From CAMLFJ01 sp035524955 (GTDB lineage Bacteria > Methylomirabilota > Methylomirabilia > Rokubacteriales > CSP1-6): a stretch of 64,000 bases of DNA. The DNA lies in NCBI GenBank assembly GCA_035524955.1, contig DATLFG010000073.1, positions 1 through 64,000 of the forward strand, given 5' to 3'. The translations under genes were made by a program, and so were the position numbers. The notes beneath the pieces were generated by a model. That model was not told the origin of the DNA. It did no database searches and saw nothing but the letters and a program-made list of their open reading frames with translations. Below are positions 55,030 to 62,897 of this stretch, piece by piece (the stretch's first letter is position 1; each line of letters opens with the position of its first letter).

Positions 55030-55829
55030 CGACGACGCTCACGCTCGCGCTGCCCAAGGGCCGGCTGCTGGACCCCGCGCTGGCCCTGCTCGCGGGCATG
55101 GGCATCCGGGGCATCGAGCACGATTCGCGCCGGCTGCTCCTGGCCGACGAGGCGGCGGGGCTGCGCTTCATCCTGCTCAAGCCGGCCGACATCCCGACCT
55201 ACGTGGAGTACGGCGCCGCCGATCTCGGCATCGTGGGCAAGGACATCCTGCTCGAGCAGCAGCCGGACGTGTACGAGCCGGTGGATCTGGGCTTCGGCTT
55301 CTGCCGCCTGGTGGTCGCCGAGCCCCGGGAGCTCTGGGAGCGCGACGATCCGGCCAAGTGGTCGTGGGTGCGGGTGGCCACCAAGTACCCACGCCTCACC
55401 GAGGAGTACTTCTCGGAGCGCGGGATCCAGGTGGAGATGGTGAAGCTCGACGGCTCCATCGAGCTGGCGCCCCTCGTCGGCCTGACCGAGCGTATCGTGG
55501 ACCTGGTGCAGTCCGGCGAGACCCTGCGGGCCAACGGCCTGGTGGAGGTGGCGGAGATCCTGACCTCCACCGCACGGCTCATCGTCAACCGCGCCTCGCT
55601 GAAGACGCAGCACGCGCGCGTGAACCAGCTGATCACCTCGATGCGCGAGGCAGTGGCGGGGCGAGGCGCAGGCGTGGGTGTAGGCGGTGCAGCCGCCGGC
55701 GAGCCACCGGTCTCGAAGGTTGTAGGCGGTGCAGCCGACGGCGAGCCGCCGGTCTCGAAGGTTGTAGGCGGTGCAGCCGCCGGCGAGCCGCCGGCTTCGA
55801 AGATCGAGCCGAGCGAATACAAGAGATGA
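55026..55829 (+). CDS. hisG: ATP phosphoribosyltransferase, short form, with repeat-derived tail
   Basis: First enzyme of histidine biosynthesis (267 aa). The conserved catalytic region (LTLALPKGRLLDPALALL, ILLKPADIPTYVEYGAADLG, EMVKLDGSIELAPLVGLTER, IVDLVQSGETLRANGL) ends near residue 213. There is no ACT-like regulatory domain, so it is the short HisG that normally needs HisZ, which is not in the window. Residues about 219-260 are three copies of a 14-residue unit (VGGAAAGEPPVSKV) encoded by a tandem DNA repeat. GTG at 55026 overlaps murA. Confidence 0.94.
55680..55805 (+). repeat. Three tandem 42-bp repeats in the hisG 3' end
   Basis: Copies 55680-55721, 55722-55763 and 55764-55805, each starting GTAGGCGGTGCAGCCG, a few differences apart. 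Each unit contains the core found at other sites in the window (GCAGCCGNCGGCGAGCC). The unit is a multiple of three, so the frame is kept. Confidence 0.85.
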
Positions 55830-57136
55830 TTCGAAGGCTTGAAACGTCAGTCGACGGCATCGCGGGTGTGATCCGAGCGCTCGAGCGGCCGCCGGGAACG
55901 GTGGATCCCGAGATTGCCCGCCGGGTCGCCGAGATCGTCGCGGCGGTGCGCGAGAAGGGTGACGCGGCGCTGCTCGACTTCACGCGGCGCTTCGATCGGG
56001 TGGCGCTGACCGCGGCGGAGCTTGCAGTGCGGCCGGAGGAGTACGCGGCGGCCGAGCGCGCGGTGGGCGAGGCGACGCTGCGCTCGCTCCGCTACGCGGC
56101 GGATCGCATCGAGCGCTTCCATCGCGAGTGCGCGCCGCGCTCCTGGCGCATGAAGGACGACAACGGCTCGCACCTGGGCCAGGAGGTGCGACCGCTCGAC
56201 CGCGTGGCCGTCTACGTGCCGGGCGGCCGCGCCGCCTATCCCTCCACCGTCCTGATGACGGTGGTGCCCGCGCGCGTGGCGGGCGTCCGCGAGATCGTGC
56301 TGGTCTCGCCGCCCTCGGCGGACCGATCGTTGAACGCGGCGGTGCTCGCCGCCGCGCGCATCGCGGGCGTGACCGAGGCCTACCGGGTGGGCGGGGCGCA
56401 GGCGATCGCCGCGCTGGCCTACGGCACCGAGACCATCCGGCGGGTGGACAAGATCGTAGGGCCCGGCAACATCTACGTGGCCCTGGCCAAGGCCCAGGTC
56501 TTCGGCGACGTCGGGATCGACATGGTGGCGGGTCCGAGCGAGGTCCTGGTGGTGGCGGACGAGACCGCCGATGCCGCCTTCGTGGCCGCGGATCTGCTGG
56601 CCCAGGCCGAGCACGACCCGATGGCCCGCGCGGTGCTGCTGACGCCGTCCGGCGTGCTGCGCGACGCGGTGGCGGCCGAGCTCGGCCGGCAGCTCGCGGC
56701 GCTGCCGCGGCGGGAGATCGCGGGCCCCGCGCTCGTCGCCCACGGCGCGCTGGTGCTCACGGCGAGCCTCGAGGAGGCGGTGGATCTGGCCAACGGGCTG
56801 GCGCCGGAGCACCTAGAGCTGCAGGTCGCCGATGCGGAGAGCCTGCTCGCACGGGTGCGGCACGCGGGCGCGGTGTTTCTGGGGCGTCACACGCCCGAGG
56901 TGGTGGGAGACTACGTGGCGGGGCCGAACCACGTGCTGCCGACCGGCGGCACCGCGCGCTTCTCCTCGGCCCTCTCGACCGAGGACTTCGTGACGCGGCT
57001 CAGCGTGATCGAGTACTCACGGGAAGGGCTGGCCGAGGCGGGGCCGCATGTCGCGGAGCTGTCCCGCGTGGAAGGACTGGACGGACACGGCGCGGCGGCG
57101 GCGATCCGGATCGCCCGCGCGGGAGACAAGCGATGA
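55826..57136 (+). CDS. hisD: Histidinol dehydrogenase
   Basis: Bifunctional NAD+-dependent enzyme (436 aa) for the last two steps of histidine synthesis. Typical sequences are VAVYVPGGRAAYPSTVLMTV, EAYRVGGAQAIAALAYGTET, IVGPGNIYVALAKAQVFGDV and GPSEVLVVADETAD, with zinc ligands around AEHDPMARAVLLT and LAPEHLEL. ATG at 55826 overlaps the hisG stop; its stop overlaps hisB (ATGA). Confidence 0.96.
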   Translation: MIRRLETSVDGIAGVIRALERPPGTVDPEIARRVAEIVAAVREKGDAALLDFTRRFDRVALTAAELAVRPEEYAAAERAVGEATLRSLRYAADRIERFHRECAPRSWRMKDDNGSHLGQEVRPLDRVAVYVPGGRAAYPSTVLMTVVPARVAGVREIVLVSPPSADRSLNAAVLAAARIAGVTEAYRVGGAQAIAALAYGTETIRRVDKIVGPGNIYVALAKAQVFGDVGIDMVAGPSEVLVVADETADAAFVAADLLAQAEHDPMARAVLLTPSGVLRDAVAAELGRQLAALPRREIAGPALVAHGALVLTASLEEAVDLANGLAPEHLELQVADAESLLARVRHAGAVFLGRHTPEVVGDYVAGPNHVLPTGGTARFSSALSTEDFVTRLSVIEYSREGLAEAGPHVAELSRVEGLDGHGAAAAIRIARAGDKR

Positions 57137-57753
57137 CCGGGGAGCGGGGGCAGACGGAGCCGGCGGTGCCGCGGCAGAGCCGGGTCGAGCGCAACACCAA
57201 GGAGACGCAGATCGTCCTCACGCTGAACCTGGACGGCACCGGCGCCGCCAAGGTGGACACCGGGATCCCCTTCTTCAACCACATGCTGGAGGCGTGGTCC
57301 AAGCACGCGCTGATGGATCTCGCGGTGGACGCCAAGGGCGACCTCGACGTGGATCTCCACCACACGGTGGAGGACGTGGGGATCTGCCTGGGCCGAGCGC
57401 TCCGCGAGGCGGTGGGCGACAAGAAGGGGATCGTCCGCTACGGGGCGTCGTTCCTGCCCATGGACGAGGCGCTGCTGCACGCCGCCGTGGACGTCTCGGG
57501 GCGCCCCTATCTGGTCTTCAACGTGCCGCTCCGGCGCACCCGCATCGCCAACTTCGATCTCGACCTGCTGAAGGACTTCTTCCGCGCGGTGGCGGTGAAC
57601 GCGGAGCTCACCCTGCACCTCAACATGCACTACGGCGAGAACCTCCACCACATCGCGGAGGCCACGTTCAAGGCGGCCGGCCGCGCCCTCGCCGAGGCCA
57701 CCCGCCTCAACCCACGGATCACGGGCATCCTCTCCACGAAGGGCAGCCTGTGA
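57133..57753 (+). CDS. hisB: Imidazoleglycerol-phosphate dehydratase
   Basis: Manganese enzyme (206 aa) of histidine synthesis. The histidine-rich metal motifs are FFNHMLEAWSKHALMDLAV, DLHHTVEDVGICLG and LNMHYGENLHHIAEATFKA. It is the single-function dehydratase, without a histidinol-phosphatase domain. ATG at 57133 overlaps hisD by 4 bp. The first about 16 residues (MTGERGQTEPAVPRQS) are an extra, non-conserved extension. Confidence 0.96.
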   Translation: MTGERGQTEPAVPRQSRVERNTKETQIVLTLNLDGTGAAKVDTGIPFFNHMLEAWSKHALMDLAVDAKGDLDVDLHHTVEDVGICLGRALREAVGDKKGIVRYGASFLPMDEALLHAAVDVSGRPYLVFNVPLRRTRIANFDLDLLKDFFRAVAVNAELTLHLNMHYGENLHHIAEATFKAAGRALAEATRLNPRITGILSTKGSL

Positions 57754-57897
57754 AGCGGGTCCATGCCGAACACCGGTTGCGTCGACGCCCCGATGAGGGC
57801 CAACGGCCCGAAGAGGCCAAACCGCAGCGTGATCTCTTCCACGTGCACGGACTAAGAATGAGAAGCTTCCGGTAGATCGGGAGCAAAGCACAGAGAC
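57754..57897. other. hisB-hisH intergenic region with an antisense hydrophobic ORF
   Basis: 144-bp gap in an otherwise tightly overlapped operon. On the minus strand from an ATG at 57848 it reads MHVEEITLRFGLFGPLALIG then ASTQPVFGMDPL before entering antisense hisB. This may be a leftover of an inserted fragment or chance. No repeat core or promoter recognised. Confidence 0.3.
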
Positions 57898-58512
57898 ATG
57901 ATCGCGATCGTCGACTACGGGCGCGGCAATCTCGGCAGCGTGGAAAAGGCCTTCACGCGGGTCGGCATGCCCGCGGTCGTCACCCAGGACCCGAAGGTGG
58001 TGGACGACGCGGAGGCGGTGGTGCTGCCCGGCGACGGAGCCTTTCACGACGCGATGGGCAGCCTCCAGGCGCTCGGGCTGATCGCGCCGCTGCGCGGGTG
58101 CTTCGAGAGCGAACGACCGTTCCTCGGGATCTGCCTGGGCTACCAGCTCCTCTTCTCGGAGAGCGAGGAGTTCGGCCAGGGCAAGGGCCTCGACGTCATC
58201 CCGGGGGCGGTACGGCGCTTCCCCGCGAATCTCAAGGTGCCCCACATGGGCTGGAACCAGGTGGAGCACCGGGGCGACCTGCGGCTCTTCGACGGCATCC
58301 CGAGCGGGGCGCACTTCTACTTCGTGCACTCCTACTATCCGGAGACCGCGGACACCTCTCTCCGGGTGGCCACCTGTACCTACGGGCTCACGTTCCCGGC
58401 GGCCGTCTCGCGCGGGCCGCTCTACGCCACTCAGTTCCACCCCGAGAAGAGCCAGCGCTGGGGCATCCGCATGCTCGAGAACTTCGCCGAAGTCGTCCGT
58501 GAGGCGCGATAG
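57898..58512 (+). CDS. hisH: Imidazole glycerol phosphate synthase, glutamine amidotransferase subunit
   Basis: Class I glutaminase (204 aa) supplying ammonia to HisF. The triad is visible: Cys in LGICLGYQLLF, His and Glu in ATQFHPEKSQRWG. IAIVDYGRGNLGSVEKAF is the typical N terminus. ATG at 57898. It is separated from hisB by 144 bp and from hisA by a repeat-filled 157-bp gap, unlike the rest of the operon. Confidence 0.95.
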   Translation: MIAIVDYGRGNLGSVEKAFTRVGMPAVVTQDPKVVDDAEAVVLPGDGAFHDAMGSLQALGLIAPLRGCFESERPFLGICLGYQLLFSESEEFGQGKGLDVIPGAVRRFPANLKVPHMGWNQVEHRGDLRLFDGIPSGAHFYFVHSYYPETADTSLRVATCTYGLTFPAAVSRGPLYATQFHPEKSQRWGIRMLENFAEVVREAR

Positions 58513-58534
58513 ATGAGATCGAAGAATCGAGTTT

Positions 58535-58674
58535 GCCGAGGTGCAGCCGAAGGCGAGCCGAGGAGCCCATGAACCGTAGAGGGAATGGTAGGTAATCCAA
58601 GATGGCCGAGGTGCAGCCGAAGGCGAGCCGAGGAGCCCATGGTCCGTAGTGGGAATGGCAGGTAGTCCAATGTT
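58535..58674 (+). repeat. Tandem 70-bp duplication before and into hisA
   Basis: Copy 1 58535-58604, copy 2 58605-58674, nine or so differences. Each begins GCCGAGGTGCAGCCGAAGGC and contains the interspersed core also found in hisG, hisF and near 28644. The second copy supplies the hisA start region, including the ATG at 58670. Confidence 0.85.
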
Positions 58675-59389
58675 CGAGATCGTGCCGGCCGTCGATCTGA
58701 AGGCGGGGCGGTGCGTGCGGCTGCTGCAGGGGCGCGCCGCCGCCGAGACCGTCTTCTCCGACGATCCGGTGGCGGTGGCCCGCCGCTGGCAGGACTCGCG
58801 CGCGCGGCGCCTCCACGTGGTGGACCTCGACGGGGCCTTCGCGGGCCGCCCGGCCCAGACCGAGCTGGTCCGGGCCATGATCGCCGCGGTGCGGATCCCG
58901 GTGCAGGTGGGCGGCGGGCTGCGCGAGATCGCGCACGTCGAGGCGGTGCTGGAGGCGGGCGCGCGGTGGGCCATCGTGGGCACCCGGGCCGCGCTCGACC
59001 CCGCGTTCCTCGGAGAGGTGTGCGGGCGGTTCGGCGAGCAGGTCATCGTCGGCATCGACGCTTCCGACGGGCGCGTCGCAGTGGACGGCTGGACGCGCGT
59101 GCTCGACCTCGACGCCATCGCGCTGGCGCGCGACGCCGCGGCGGCGGGGGCGGCCGGCATCGTCTATACGGACATCGCCCGCGACGGCACGCAGACCGGC
59201 CCGAACCTGTGGAGCACCGAGGCGGTAGCGAAGGCGGCGGGCATCGACGTCTTCGCCTCCGGCGGGGTCGGCTCCCTCGACGACATCCGGCAGCTCGCGA
59301 CGGTGCCGGAGCTGGCCGGCGTCATCGTGGGACGCGCGCTCTACAGCGGCGCGGTGGACCTGGGCGCCGCGCTGGCCGCGGTGCGGTAG
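58670..59389 (+). CDS. hisA: Phosphoribosylformimino-5-aminoimidazole carboxamide ribotide isomerase
   Basis: TIM-barrel isomerase (239 aa) of histidine synthesis. EIVPAVDLKAGRCVRLLQG carries the catalytic Asp; VQVGGGLREIAHVEAVLEAG and IVYTDIARDGTQTGPNLWST (second catalytic Asp) follow; ASGGVGSLDDIRQLA ends the barrel. The ATG at 58670 is in the 3' edge of a tandem repeat with only a weak ribosome site (GGCAGG); a GTG at 58649 would add seven residues. Confidence 0.95.
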   Translation: MFEIVPAVDLKAGRCVRLLQGRAAAETVFSDDPVAVARRWQDSRARRLHVVDLDGAFAGRPAQTELVRAMIAAVRIPVQVGGGLREIAHVEAVLEAGARWAIVGTRAALDPAFLGEVCGRFGEQVIVGIDASDGRVAVDGWTRVLDLDAIALARDAAAAGAAGIVYTDIARDGTQTGPNLWSTEAVAKAAGIDVFASGGVGSLDDIRQLATVPELAGVIVGRALYSGAVDLGAALAAVR

Positions 59390-59396
59390 GCCACCG

Positions 59397-60218
59397 ATGC
59401 TCTGCAAGCGGCTGATCCCGTGCCTCGACGTCAAGGACGGCCGCGTGGTGAAAGGCATTCGCTTCGTCGAGCTGCGCGACGCGGGCGATCCGGTGGCCGC
59501 CGCGCTGGCCTACGATGCCCAGGGCGCCGACGAGCTGGTGTTCCTCGACATCACCGCCTCGCACGAGGGGCGCGCCACGATGCTCGACGTGGTCCGGCGC
59601 ACCGCCGAGGGCATCTACATGCCGCTGACGGTGGGCGGCGGAATTCGGTCGCTCGAGGACATCCGCACCCTGCTGCGCGCCGGGGCCGACAAGGTGTCGC
59701 TCAATACCGCCGCGCTGGAGCGGCCGGGCCTGGTCTCGGAAGCCGCGCGGGCCTTCGGGAGCCAGTGCATCGTGGTCGCCATCGACGCGAAGGCAGTTGC
59801 TTGGCGAGGCGCAGCCGCAGGCGAGCCGAGCGAATGCAACAGTGAATCTCCCGGCGGCATCGCCTCCTGGCAGGTACACAGCCACGGCGGCCGCCGCCCC
59901 GCCGGGCGCGACGCGGTGGAGTGGGCGCGCGAGGTGGAGGAGCTGGGCGCCGGCGAGATCCTGCTGACCAGCATGGACCGTGACGGTACCGGCGACGGCT
60001 ACGATCTCGCGCTGACCCGCGCGGTGGCGGAGGCGGTGTCGGTGCCGGTGATCGCCTCGGGCGGCGTCGGCCGACTCGAGCATCTCCGAGAGGGCCTGGT
60101 CGAGGGCCGCGCGGACGCCGCGCTGGTGGCGTCGCTCTTTCACTTCGGCCAGCACACGGTGCCGGAGGCCAAGCGCTACCTCGACGAGCGCGGGGTGCCG
60201 GTGAGGCTCGGGCCGTGA
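59397..60218 (+). CDS. hisF: Imidazole glycerol phosphate synthase cyclase subunit with a repeat-encoded insertion
   Basis: TIM-barrel cyclase (273 aa; family about 250-258). Catalytic Asp11 (LIPCLDVKDGRVVKG) and Asp130 (CIVVAIDAK) are present. Right after Asp130, about 20 extra residues (AWRGAAAGEPSECNSESPGG) replace the usual short loop before WQVHSHGGRRPAGRDAVEW. This insertion coincides with a copy of the interspersed DNA repeat. The frame is kept and the rest (GAGEILLTSMDRDGTGDGYD, VIASGGVGRLEHL) is intact, so the protein is probably functional. The stop overlaps hisIE. Confidence 0.95.
   Translation: MLCKRLIPCLDVKDGRVVKGIRFVELRDAGDPVAAALAYDAQGADELVFLDITASHEGRATMLDVVRRTAEGIYMPLTVGGGIRSLEDIRTLLRAGADKVSLNTAALERPGLVSEAARAFGSQCIVVAIDAKAVAWRGAAAGEPSECNSESPGGIASWQVHSHGGRRPAGRDAVEWAREVEELGAGEILLTSMDRDGTGDGYDLALTRAVAEAVSVPVIASGGVGRLEHLREGLVEGRADAALVASLFHFGQHTVPEAKRYLDERGVPVRLGP
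59799..59831 (+). repeat. Interspersed repeat copy inside hisF
   Basis: GCTTGGCGAGGCGCAGCC followed by GCAGGCGAGCCGAGC. It matches the copy at 28644-28676 except for a few bases and lies within the extra segment of HisF. Confidence 0.75.
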
Positions 60219-60859
60219 GCGCGACGGACGAGCTCAAGTGGGACGCGCAGGGACTGATCCCGGCGGTGGTCCAGGACATCGAGTCCGGCCAGCTCCTCAT
60301 GGTCGCGTGGATGAGCCCCGAGTCGCTCGCGGAGACGCGGCGCACCGGCCTCACCCACTTCTGGTCACGCTCGCGCAACGCGCTCTGGCGCAAGGGCGAG
60401 ACCTCGGGGCACGCCCAGCACGTGGACGGTCTCTACGCCGATTGCGACCGGGACACGCTGCTGGTCCAGGTCCACCAGGACGGCGTGGCCTGCCACACCG
60501 GAGCGCGGAGCTGCTTCTTCACGCGCCTCGACGGCGGCGAGGCGACGCCCGCGTCCGGAGCGGCGGGCCCCGCGATGCTGGAAGTGCTCGAGCGGGTGCT
60601 CGAGTCGCGGAAGGTGGCGCCGCCTTCCGGCTCCTACGTGGCGGGACTGCTCGAGCAGGGCCAGCCCCGGATCTGTCGCAAGATCGGCGAGGAGGCCGCG
60701 GAGGTGATGACCGCGGCCCTGGGCGGCGAGGGCGACGAGCGCGTGGTCTCCGAGGTCGCGGATCTCTGGTTCCACACCATGGTCCTGCTGACCGCCCGCG
60801 GCATTCCGCTCCGCCGCGTCTTCCAGGAGCTCGCCCGGCGCCACAAGAAGGATCCGTGA
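60215..60859 (+). CDS. hisIE: Bifunctional phosphoribosyl-AMP cyclohydrolase/phosphoribosyl-ATP pyrophosphatase
   Basis: Fusion enzyme (214 aa) for steps 2 and 3 of histidine synthesis. HisI part (1-about 110): LLMVAWMSPESLAETRRTGL, FWSRSRNALWRKGETSGHAQ, zinc residues in YADCDRDTLLVQV and CHTGARSCFF. HisE part (about 120-214): PSGSYVAGLLEQGQPRICRK, IGEEAAEVMTAAL, EVADLWFHTMVLL. GTG at 60215 overlaps hisF. With it, hisG, D, B, H, A, F, I and E are all in this operon; hisC, hisZ and the histidinol phosphatase are not. Confidence 0.95.
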   Translation: MSATDELKWDAQGLIPAVVQDIESGQLLMVAWMSPESLAETRRTGLTHFWSRSRNALWRKGETSGHAQHVDGLYADCDRDTLLVQVHQDGVACHTGARSCFFTRLDGGEATPASGAAGPAMLEVLERVLESRKVAPPSGSYVAGLLEQGQPRICRKIGEEAAEVMTAALGGEGDERVVSEVADLWFHTMVLLTARGIPLRRVFQELARRHKKDP

Positions 60860-61362
60860 GCGGCTACTCCCTCGCCCTGGTCGCCCTCGTCCTGCTCGCG
60901 GGCTGCGCGACGGCGACGGGGCGCATCGAGAACGGGATGTTCCATTCGGCGAAAGGTTACCGCGTGACGCTGCCGCCCACCGGCTGGAGGGTGGATGCCG
61001 GCCAGCGGGCCGACCTCGCGCTGCGCGGCGAGGCGCGGCCCGGCGGCATGGTCGTGGACGCGACCTGCCGCGGCCGCGAGTCCAGGCGGCCGCTCGACGT
61101 GCTGGCGCGCCATCTGACCTTCGGGCTCACCCGGCGCGACGTGCTGGAGAACGGCACCGCCACCGTGGGCGGGCGCGAAGCGGCCCACTCGGTGGTCCGC
61201 GGTCAGGCGGAAGGGCAGACCGTCACCGTGGAGGCCCTGGTGATACGCGCGGAGCCGTGCGTGCACGACTTCCTCTACGTGGCTCCGAGCGAAGCCTTCG
61301 CGGCGGGGCGGCCCGCGTTCCGGGCCTTGGTCGAGAGCTTCGCGGTGGAGCCGCGGCCATGA
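60856..61362 (+). CDS. Lipoprotein of unknown function upstream of mlaE
   Basis: Predicted lipoprotein (168 aa): LALVALVLLAGCATATG gives a lipobox with Cys at about residue 17. The mature part (HSAKGYRVTLPPTGWRVDAG and on) looks like a small PsbP-like or beta-sandwich domain, but I cannot name the family. GTG at 60856 overlaps hisIE and the stop overlaps mlaE, so it is probably an accessory of the Mla system. Its envelope location would fit that. Confidence 0.75.
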   Translation: MSGYSLALVALVLLAGCATATGRIENGMFHSAKGYRVTLPPTGWRVDAGQRADLALRGEARPGGMVVDATCRGRESRRPLDVLARHLTFGLTRRDVLENGTATVGGREAAHSVVRGQAEGQTVTVEALVIRAEPCVHDFLYVAPSEAFAAGRPAFRALVESFAVEPRP

Positions 61363-62138
61363 TCATGACGAAGGACCTGCGGCAGCACCTGCGCGAGACC
61401 GCCATCTGGTACGGCGGACTCGGGCTGCTCACCGCGCAGGTGGCCCGCAACCTGACCCTGCCGCCGTCCTACCTCTGGCTGGTCGCCCGCGAGATCGACA
61501 TCATCGGGGTGCGCTCCCTTGTGGTCGCGCTCACCGCCGCGCTCTTCACCGGCATGGTGCTGGCCCTGCAGACCGCGGTGAACATGGCCCGGTTCGGGGC
61601 CGAGAACTACGTGGGCCCGGTGGTCGCGCTCTCCATCCTCCGCGAGCTGGGGCCGGTGCTGACCGCCATCCTGGTGGGCGGCAAGGTGGCCTCCGGGATC
61701 ACCGCGGAGCTCGGCTCCATGAAGGTCACCGAGCAGATCGACGCCCTCCGCGCGCTCGGCGTGAACTACGTCAAGAAGCTCATCGTCCCCCGGCTCATGG
61801 CCGCGCTGCTCGTGTTCCCGCTCGTCACGATCCTCGCGGACGGCATGGGCCTGTTCGGGGGTATGCTGATCGCCGTGTTCGACCGCAACGTGGACGCGTA
61901 TCTGTACTGGAACACCATCGCCTACTGGGTGGAGCTGAAGGACTTCCTGACCGGCCTCGGCAAGAGCGTAGTGTTCGGCGCGCTGGTCACCTTGATCGGC
62001 TGCTACAACGGCCTGGTCACCGAGGGCGGCACCGAAGGCCTCGGCCGCTCCACCACCGCGACGGTGGTGCAGGTGGCCATGGGCGTGATCATCTCGGATT
62101 TCTTCATCACGCGGCTCTTCCTCTTCATGTACTGGTGA
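61359..62138 (+). CDS. mlaE: Phospholipid ABC transporter permease MlaE
   Basis: Permease (259 aa) of the MCE-type lipid transporter that keeps outer-membrane asymmetry. The DUF140 signature ELGPVLTAILVGGKVASGIT with AELGSMKVTEQIDALRALGV is present and about five to six hydrophobic segments follow. ATG at 61359 overlaps the lipoprotein stop. mlaF follows after 4 bases. Confidence 0.94.
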   Translation: MIMTKDLRQHLRETAIWYGGLGLLTAQVARNLTLPPSYLWLVAREIDIIGVRSLVVALTAALFTGMVLALQTAVNMARFGAENYVGPVVALSILRELGPVLTAILVGGKVASGITAELGSMKVTEQIDALRALGVNYVKKLIVPRLMAALLVFPLVTILADGMGLFGGMLIAVFDRNVDAYLYWNTIAYWVELKDFLTGLGKSVVFGALVTLIGCYNGLVTEGGTEGLGRSTTATVVQVAMGVIISDFFITRLFLFMYW

Positions 62139-62142
62139 GCCG

Positions 62143-62895
62143 ATGACGCCCGCCCAGCCGCTCGTCGAGGTCCGGAAGGTCTGGAAGTCGTTCGGGGACA
62201 AACAGGTCCTGCGCGGCGTGAGCCTGGCCCTGCCCAAGGGGACGATCCTTGCGGTGATGGGCGGCAGCGGCACCGGCAAGACCGTGCTCCTGCGCATCGC
62301 CTCCGGGCTCGCCCGACCCGACGCGGGGGAGATCCAGCTCTTTGGCACCCGCATCGACCGCATGCACGAGGAGGCGATGCTCCCGCTGCGGCGCCGCACC
62401 GGCTTCGTGTTCCAAGGGGCGGCGCTGTTCGATTCGCTGTCGGTCTTCGAGAACGTGGCCTATCCGTTGCGCGAGCACACCCGGCTGTCTCTGGGCGAGA
62501 TCACGGAGCGCGTGCACCACTTCCTCGATCTGGTCGGGCTGCCCGATACCGACGATCTGCTGCCCGCCGAGCTGAGCGGCGGCATGCGCAAGCGGGTAGG
62601 CATCGCGCGGGCCCTGATCGTGGACCCCGAGGTGGTCTTCTTCGACGAGCCCACCGCCGGCCTCGACCCCACCAACGCGAAGCTGGTGGCCGAGCTCATC
62701 GCCCAGCTCCGCACCGGCGTGTGTGACACCGCCATCGTGGTGACCCACGACGTGGAGTTCGCCGAGCTGGTGGCCGACCAGATGGCGATCCTGATGCACG
62801 GGCAGTTCGCCGACCAGGGCACGCCCGCCGAGATCCACCGCTCCGCCAACCCGGACGTGCGGCGCTTCCTGGCCGGCGAGCTGCGGGAGATCTAG
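62143..62895 (+). CDS. mlaF: Phospholipid ABC transporter ATP-binding protein MlaF
   Basis: ATPase (250 aa) of the Mla transporter. Walker A GGSGTGKTVLLRIASG, signature LSGGMRKRVGIARAL, Walker B EVVFFDEPTAGLDP and switch VVTHDVEFAELVADQ. The GGSGTGKTVLL variant and SGGMRKRV are typical for MlaF/Ttg2A. It lies between mlaE and mlaD. Confidence 0.95.
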   Translation: MTPAQPLVEVRKVWKSFGDKQVLRGVSLALPKGTILAVMGGSGTGKTVLLRIASGLARPDAGEIQLFGTRIDRMHEEAMLPLRRRTGFVFQGAALFDSLSVFENVAYPLREHTRLSLGEITERVHHFLDLVGLPDTDDLLPAELSGGMRKRVGIARALIVDPEVVFFDEPTAGLDPTNAKLVAELIAQLRTGVCDTAIVVTHDVEFAELVADQMAILMHGQFADQGTPAEIHRSANPDVRRFLAGELREI

Positions 62896-62897
62896 TC

